DNA from: [Clostridium] clostridioforme AGR2157
Lineage (GTDB): Bacteria; Bacillota; Clostridia; Lachnospirales; Lachnospiraceae
Assembly (NCBI RefSeq): GCF_000424325.1
Contig: NZ_AUJR01000035.1
Span: 1 to 60,662 of the forward strand
Length of the DNA: 60,662 nt
Direction of reading: 5' to 3'
The notes beneath the pieces are model-generated. The model saw only the letters and a list, made by a program, of their open reading frames with translations. It was not told the DNA's origin and did not search any database. Shown one piece after another: positions 58,239 to 60,662 of the stretch (its first letter is position 1; each line of letters begins with the position of its first letter). A program made the translations under genes and the position numbers.

Positions 58239-59987
58239 ATGGGACTAACCGTGGAGCAACAAGATTTTTTGGCTGCTGAGGGGCGTATTGTGCTATGCGC
58301 AGTCCCTGGAAGTGGCAAAACTTTTATCGTTGCAAAAAAAATAATTAAATATTTAGAAGATTGGTGCTTTCCACACCGGGGAGTTGCAGCACTTTCGTTT
58401 ACAAATGTAGCTAGTGACGAGATACGAAATCAAGTATCAGATACAACTTATGCGTATAGCGACATCGGGTATCCCCATTTTGTTGGTACGCTGGATAGCT
58501 TCATAAACAATTTTATTCTTCTTAGGTTTGGCTATCTAATGCAAAAAGAGAATCGTACGCGTCCAATAATTGTGCATGAAAATTTCAGCAAACTTACATT
58601 TCAATCGAAATATGCAGTTTGTCATAAACAAATGTGTACACAACACCCAGAATGGTTTCACTGGTCAACGACAAAGCTCTTAAAAGAAGGAAAAATTATT
58701 GATTGTGATGTTTCTCCCAAACCTTGCGTCCTCTACAAAAGAAGTTTGCTAAAACGTGGGATGGTGTTCCAACGCGAGGCTCCAGCACTTTCTTTGCTGT
58801 TAATGAAGAAATATCCGCAAATTGCCAAAGAGGTTGCCTATCGATTTCCGGTCATTATTGTTGACGAAGCACAAGACACATCCTGTGAACAAATGGAGAT
58901 ATTAGAGTGTCTTGCACAGGCTGGCGTTCAGACAATGATACTGGTAGGAGATCCAGATCAATCATTGTATGAATGGCGAGATGCTACTCCTGAATACTTT
59001 CTCAAGAAAATGAGCGATGCAAATTGGCATTGTATGTATTTAACATATAATTTCCGCAGCTCACAATTAATTTGCAATGCAGTTCAACCGTTTTCGAGTA
59101 TCCTTTCTGAACCTGGAAAATCACCAGCTCTTGCAAAAGGAGAAAATGCAGCTTTTGCTAGTAAACCAGTGCTTCTACAAGTTTCTAAAGGAAAAAGCAA
59201 AGACGATATTATAGAGATGTTTTTAAAAATATGCTGTAAAAACAGCATTACCATTTCTCCACAAAATGTTGCGATCTTAACACGAGGGAAAATCCATTCT
59301 GACATTATTTCTGATGCGTGGAAAACGCCCGAAACGGAATTGCTAGCCAAAGCCTCATACTTATGGCATTGCTCAGATCGAAAAGAGGCATATCGAATTT
59401 GCGAAAAAGTACTCTATGAAATTGAAATTGGTAACCCTATTGGGCTATCTCGTAATGAAATTACTGCTATATCTGAAGAAAGATTTACACCAACTCTTTG
59501 GAAAAATAAAATTATCAATCTGCTAAAAGTATTACCACATCCCACTCTTACTCTAGTGGATTGGAAAGACCAAATGACTGTGAGCATTTCCCACCAAATA
59601 GATTCCGGCACAATAAAACCATATGATAGTAAATGCGCCCCAGATATAATCAAGATAAAGTCTAGGGATAAAAAACAACCAGATTTTAAAGAGCATAGGA
59701 TAATAGAGTACTTTGAAAAACGAGCAGAAACCAATTATACACTTTCTTCTGTACACGGCGTAAAAGGCGAGACTTTTGACGCAACTTTGCTAATTGTTGA
59801 TAGTACGAGAGGCGCAAATACATTAACTCCTACGGTGCTTAATAGTGGAAATCTGAACACAGAGCTTATTCGCATAGCATATGTTGCAATGACGCGTCCT
59901 CGAAAACTTTTGGTGGTTTCGGTTCCTAAAACAAAAACTACACTATCTAGATTTTCTACAGCCTTGTGGGATTATCAAGAACTTTAA
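58239..59987 (+). CDS. gajB: GajB-type UvrD-like helicase (Gabija)
   Basis: 582 residues. Superfamily 1 helicase motifs in order: Q-motif and Walker A AVPGSGKTF (about 24-32), VDEAQDTSCEQM (motif II), VGDPDQSLYEWRDA (motif III), NFRSSQLIC (motif IV), VHGVKGETFDATLLI (motif V) and YVAMTRPRKLLVV (motif VI). It starts 5 bases after gajA. In Gabija GajB is activated by DNA ends and works with GajA to stop phage growth. All motifs appear intact. Confidence 0.88.
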   Translation: MGLTVEQQDFLAAEGRIVLCAVPGSGKTFIVAKKIIKYLEDWCFPHRGVAALSFTNVASDEIRNQVSDTTYAYSDIGYPHFVGTLDSFINNFILLRFGYLMQKENRTRPIIVHENFSKLTFQSKYAVCHKQMCTQHPEWFHWSTTKLLKEGKIIDCDVSPKPCVLYKRSLLKRGMVFQREAPALSLLLMKKYPQIAKEVAYRFPVIIVDEAQDTSCEQMEILECLAQAGVQTMILVGDPDQSLYEWRDATPEYFLKKMSDANWHCMYLTYNFRSSQLICNAVQPFSSILSEPGKSPALAKGENAAFASKPVLLQVSKGKSKDDIIEMFLKICCKNSITISPQNVAILTRGKIHSDIISDAWKTPETELLAKASYLWHCSDRKEAYRICEKVLYEIEIGNPIGLSRNEITAISEERFTPTLWKNKIINLLKVLPHPTLTLVDWKDQMTVSISHQIDSGTIKPYDSKCAPDIIKIKSRDKKQPDFKEHRIIEYFEKRAETNYTLSSVHGVKGETFDATLLIVDSTRGANTLTPTVLNSGNLNTELIRIAYVAMTRPRKLLVVSVPKTKTTLSRFSTALWDYQEL

Positions 59988-60049
59988 ATAAAAATAGCGA
60001 ATTTAAGGTATCTAGCCATTTATGATCTGCTCTACGTCAATTACAAAAG

Positions 60050-60104
60050 CAGAAAACCCAGATTATTAGGTCAATTCTCTGATAGTTTGGGTTTTCTACT
60101 TTTC
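60050..60104 (+). terminator. Terminator after gajB, similar to the one after recombinase (3)
   Basis: CAGAAAACCCA (60050-60060) and TGGGTTTTCTA (60088-60098), then CTTTTC. Both arms nearly match the terminator at 56109-56155; the loops differ. Confidence 0.8.
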
Positions 60105-60148
60105 AGAATTATATTTTTTGTCGTGTGCTTGACATACGGGTGACTAAG

Positions 60149-60202
60149 CTCGTGGAAGCGACAAATGGATATTCCCTCGTGGAAGCGGAAAATGACATAT
60201 GG
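60149..60202 (+). repeat. 27-bp tandem repeat, two copies
   Basis: Both units begin CTCGTGGAAGCG (60149 and 60176) and continue with xxAAATGxxATAT-like sequence. They abut exactly. Position upstream of the recombinase remnant suggests a protein-binding or recombination site. Confidence 0.65.
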
Positions 60203-60263
60203 TATGATATTGCCAGTGGCTACGGTTTTTGCCGTAGCCTTTTCTATTGAAAGGGGTATTTTC

Positions 60264-60377
60264 ATGGCACGAAAAAGCAGGAAACATCAATATACAGAAG
60301 GACTGAAATCTTCTGCCCCTGTTGCAGTAGGATATATTCGACTTTCAGTTGCAGAGGGTATGAAAAAAAGTCTGTAA
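60264..60377 (+). pseudogene. Truncated serine recombinase (4), N-terminal stump
   Basis: 37 residues from ATG 60264: MARKSRK as in recombinase (2), then VAVGYIRLSVAEG with the catalytic serine, then an early TAA. The rest of the resolvase core is missing; downstream sequence in any frame does not continue it. AAAGGGG precedes the ATG. This is a broken recombinase gene, left either by deletion or by insertion of other DNA at this point, possibly at the element's edge. Confidence 0.75.
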
Positions 60378-60532
60378 ATTGAAATCTTCTATGATAGGTT
60401 AATGAGAAAGGTAGGTGGCTGTCGTGACCACCTACCTTTACTATACGGATGCTTTTGGCTTCTGTCAAGATATTTTGGAAAGATCTATCAAATGTGGTAC
60501 ACTTCTGATATAAGATCATCAGGAGGTATCTC
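60378..60532. other. Spacer with hairpin and promoter before the last ORF
   Basis: Perfect hairpin AAAGGTAGGTGG (60407-60418) with CCACCTACCTTT (60428-60439). It is followed by a promoter, -35 TTGGAA (60475-60480), 17-bp spacer, -10 TACACT (60498-60503). Confidence 0.6.
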
Positions 60533-60662
60533 ATGAAGCTAAAAACAGACGAACCCTTTGTGCCAGAAAATATCAGGGTAAAAATCAATAAACTGCAGGC
60601 TTTGCTGGATCAGGCCGCAGACTTATATAATGATATCTATGAATGGTACGACCGCGAACTGA
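60533..60662 (+). CDS. Unknown protein, 3' truncated by window end
   Basis: 43 residues are visible from ATG 60533, which follows AGGAGG. The sequence is helical and charged (VPENIRVKINKLQALLDQAA, then YNDIYEWYDREL). No family recognised from this fragment. It has its own promoter and may belong to the next module of the ICE or to flanking DNA. Confidence 0.55.
   Translation, partial: MKLKTDEPFVPENIRVKINKLQALLDQAADLYNDIYEWYDREL

Larger units (their letters stand above)
59988..60263. other. Junction region after Gabija: terminator, tandem repeat, leader of recombinase remnant
   Basis: No gene seen. It holds the terminator copy, a TTGACA (60130-60135) without a clear -10, the 27-bp tandem repeat, and a hairpin GGCTACGG/CCGTAGCC followed by TTTTC (about 60217-60243) just upstream of the truncated recombinase. 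Confidence 0.6.
1..60662. mobile_element. Tn1549/CTn-like integrative and conjugative element (internal part)
   Basis: Seen: VirB6-, PrgI- and VirB4-like proteins, a CHAP hydrolase, TopB, TTRAP, TnpV, MobC, a MOBP relaxase and three large serine recombinases, in the order usual for Tn1549-type elements of Firmicutes. Metal, drug-efflux and defence cargo lies between the relaxase and the recombinases and beyond them. Inference: the window is one ICE, possibly composite, because there are two sigma-like genes and a fourth recombinase stump. Neither att site is identified. The coupling protein (VirD4/TcpA) and the 5' half of virB6 would lie left of the window. Confidence 0.85.

Noticed and set aside
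60378-60662. Right end (attR) of the ICE
   Set aside because: The recombinase stump hints at an edge, but no repeat matching a left end can be seen since the left end is outside the window.

Overview
The window is almost entirely an integrative and conjugative element (ICE) of the Tn1549/CTn-like type, from a GC-rich gut Clostridia host. Oscillospiraceae/Ruminococcaceae relatives are the best guess; this is inferred from gene content and codon use, not from a marker gene. Gene density is very high, with ATGA-type overlaps and AGGAGG ribosome binding sites. No rRNA, tRNA or CRISPR array was seen. The left edge cuts a group II intron and the right edge cuts a small open reading frame, so neither end of the element is proven.

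Layout. 1-26.8 kb is the conjugation and maintenance backbone: the 3' end of a group II intron inserted in a virB6/trbL-like gene, an MT-A70 methylase, PrgI, the VirB4 ATPase, a CHAP peptidoglycan hydrolase, DUF4315 and DUF4366 proteins, topoisomerase III, a CHC2 zinc finger-ArdC-YodL-DUF4316 polyprotein, an IS110 insertion, a TTRAP protein, a 2538-residue methylase-helicase with a complete tnpV gene nested in another frame, DUF3848/DUF3849, MobC, an XRE/SLOG pair and a MOBP relaxase. 26.9-31.4 kb is a xenobiotic-response block (PadR, MATE pump, PadR, YjdF, KTR protein), then a sigma-like factor and a cluster of hairpins. 31.4-36.9 kb is AT-richer cargo: HxlR, metK, radical SAM, NudC-like Nudix, radical SAM, HxlR, nitroreductase. 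36.9-49.5 kb is metal cargo: two ArsR regulators, a Cd/Zn-type P-type ATPase with a separate HMA protein, a Cu-type ATPase with a fused or nested CopZ, CsoR, a MATE pump, FeoA, FeoB, an FeoB-associated protein, and AraC and XRE regulators. 49.5-56.1 kb is the recombination module: a second sigma-like factor, a boxA-like motif followed by a long structured untranslated region, a small DUF6870-like protein and three tandem large serine recombinases. 56.2-60.0 kb is an AT-rich Gabija-type defence pair (GajA, GajB), followed by a duplicated-looking terminator, a 27-bp tandem repeat and the stump of a fourth serine recombinase.

How it works together. The first 27 kb supplies the relaxosome (MobC, relaxase), part of the type IV secretion channel (VirB6, PrgI, VirB4, hydrolase) and DNA processing or anti-restriction functions. 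The recombinases presumably excise and integrate the element. The middle 30 kb is selectable cargo under many local repressors (PadR, HxlR, ArsR, CsoR, AraC, XRE), several with operator-like palindromes visible in their promoters. The least explained parts are the metK-radical SAM-Nudix-radical SAM operon, the boxA-led structured leader before the recombinases, the hairpin-enclosed non-coding end of the IS110 element, and several nested genes (tnpV, copZ-like, ArdC-like internal start).
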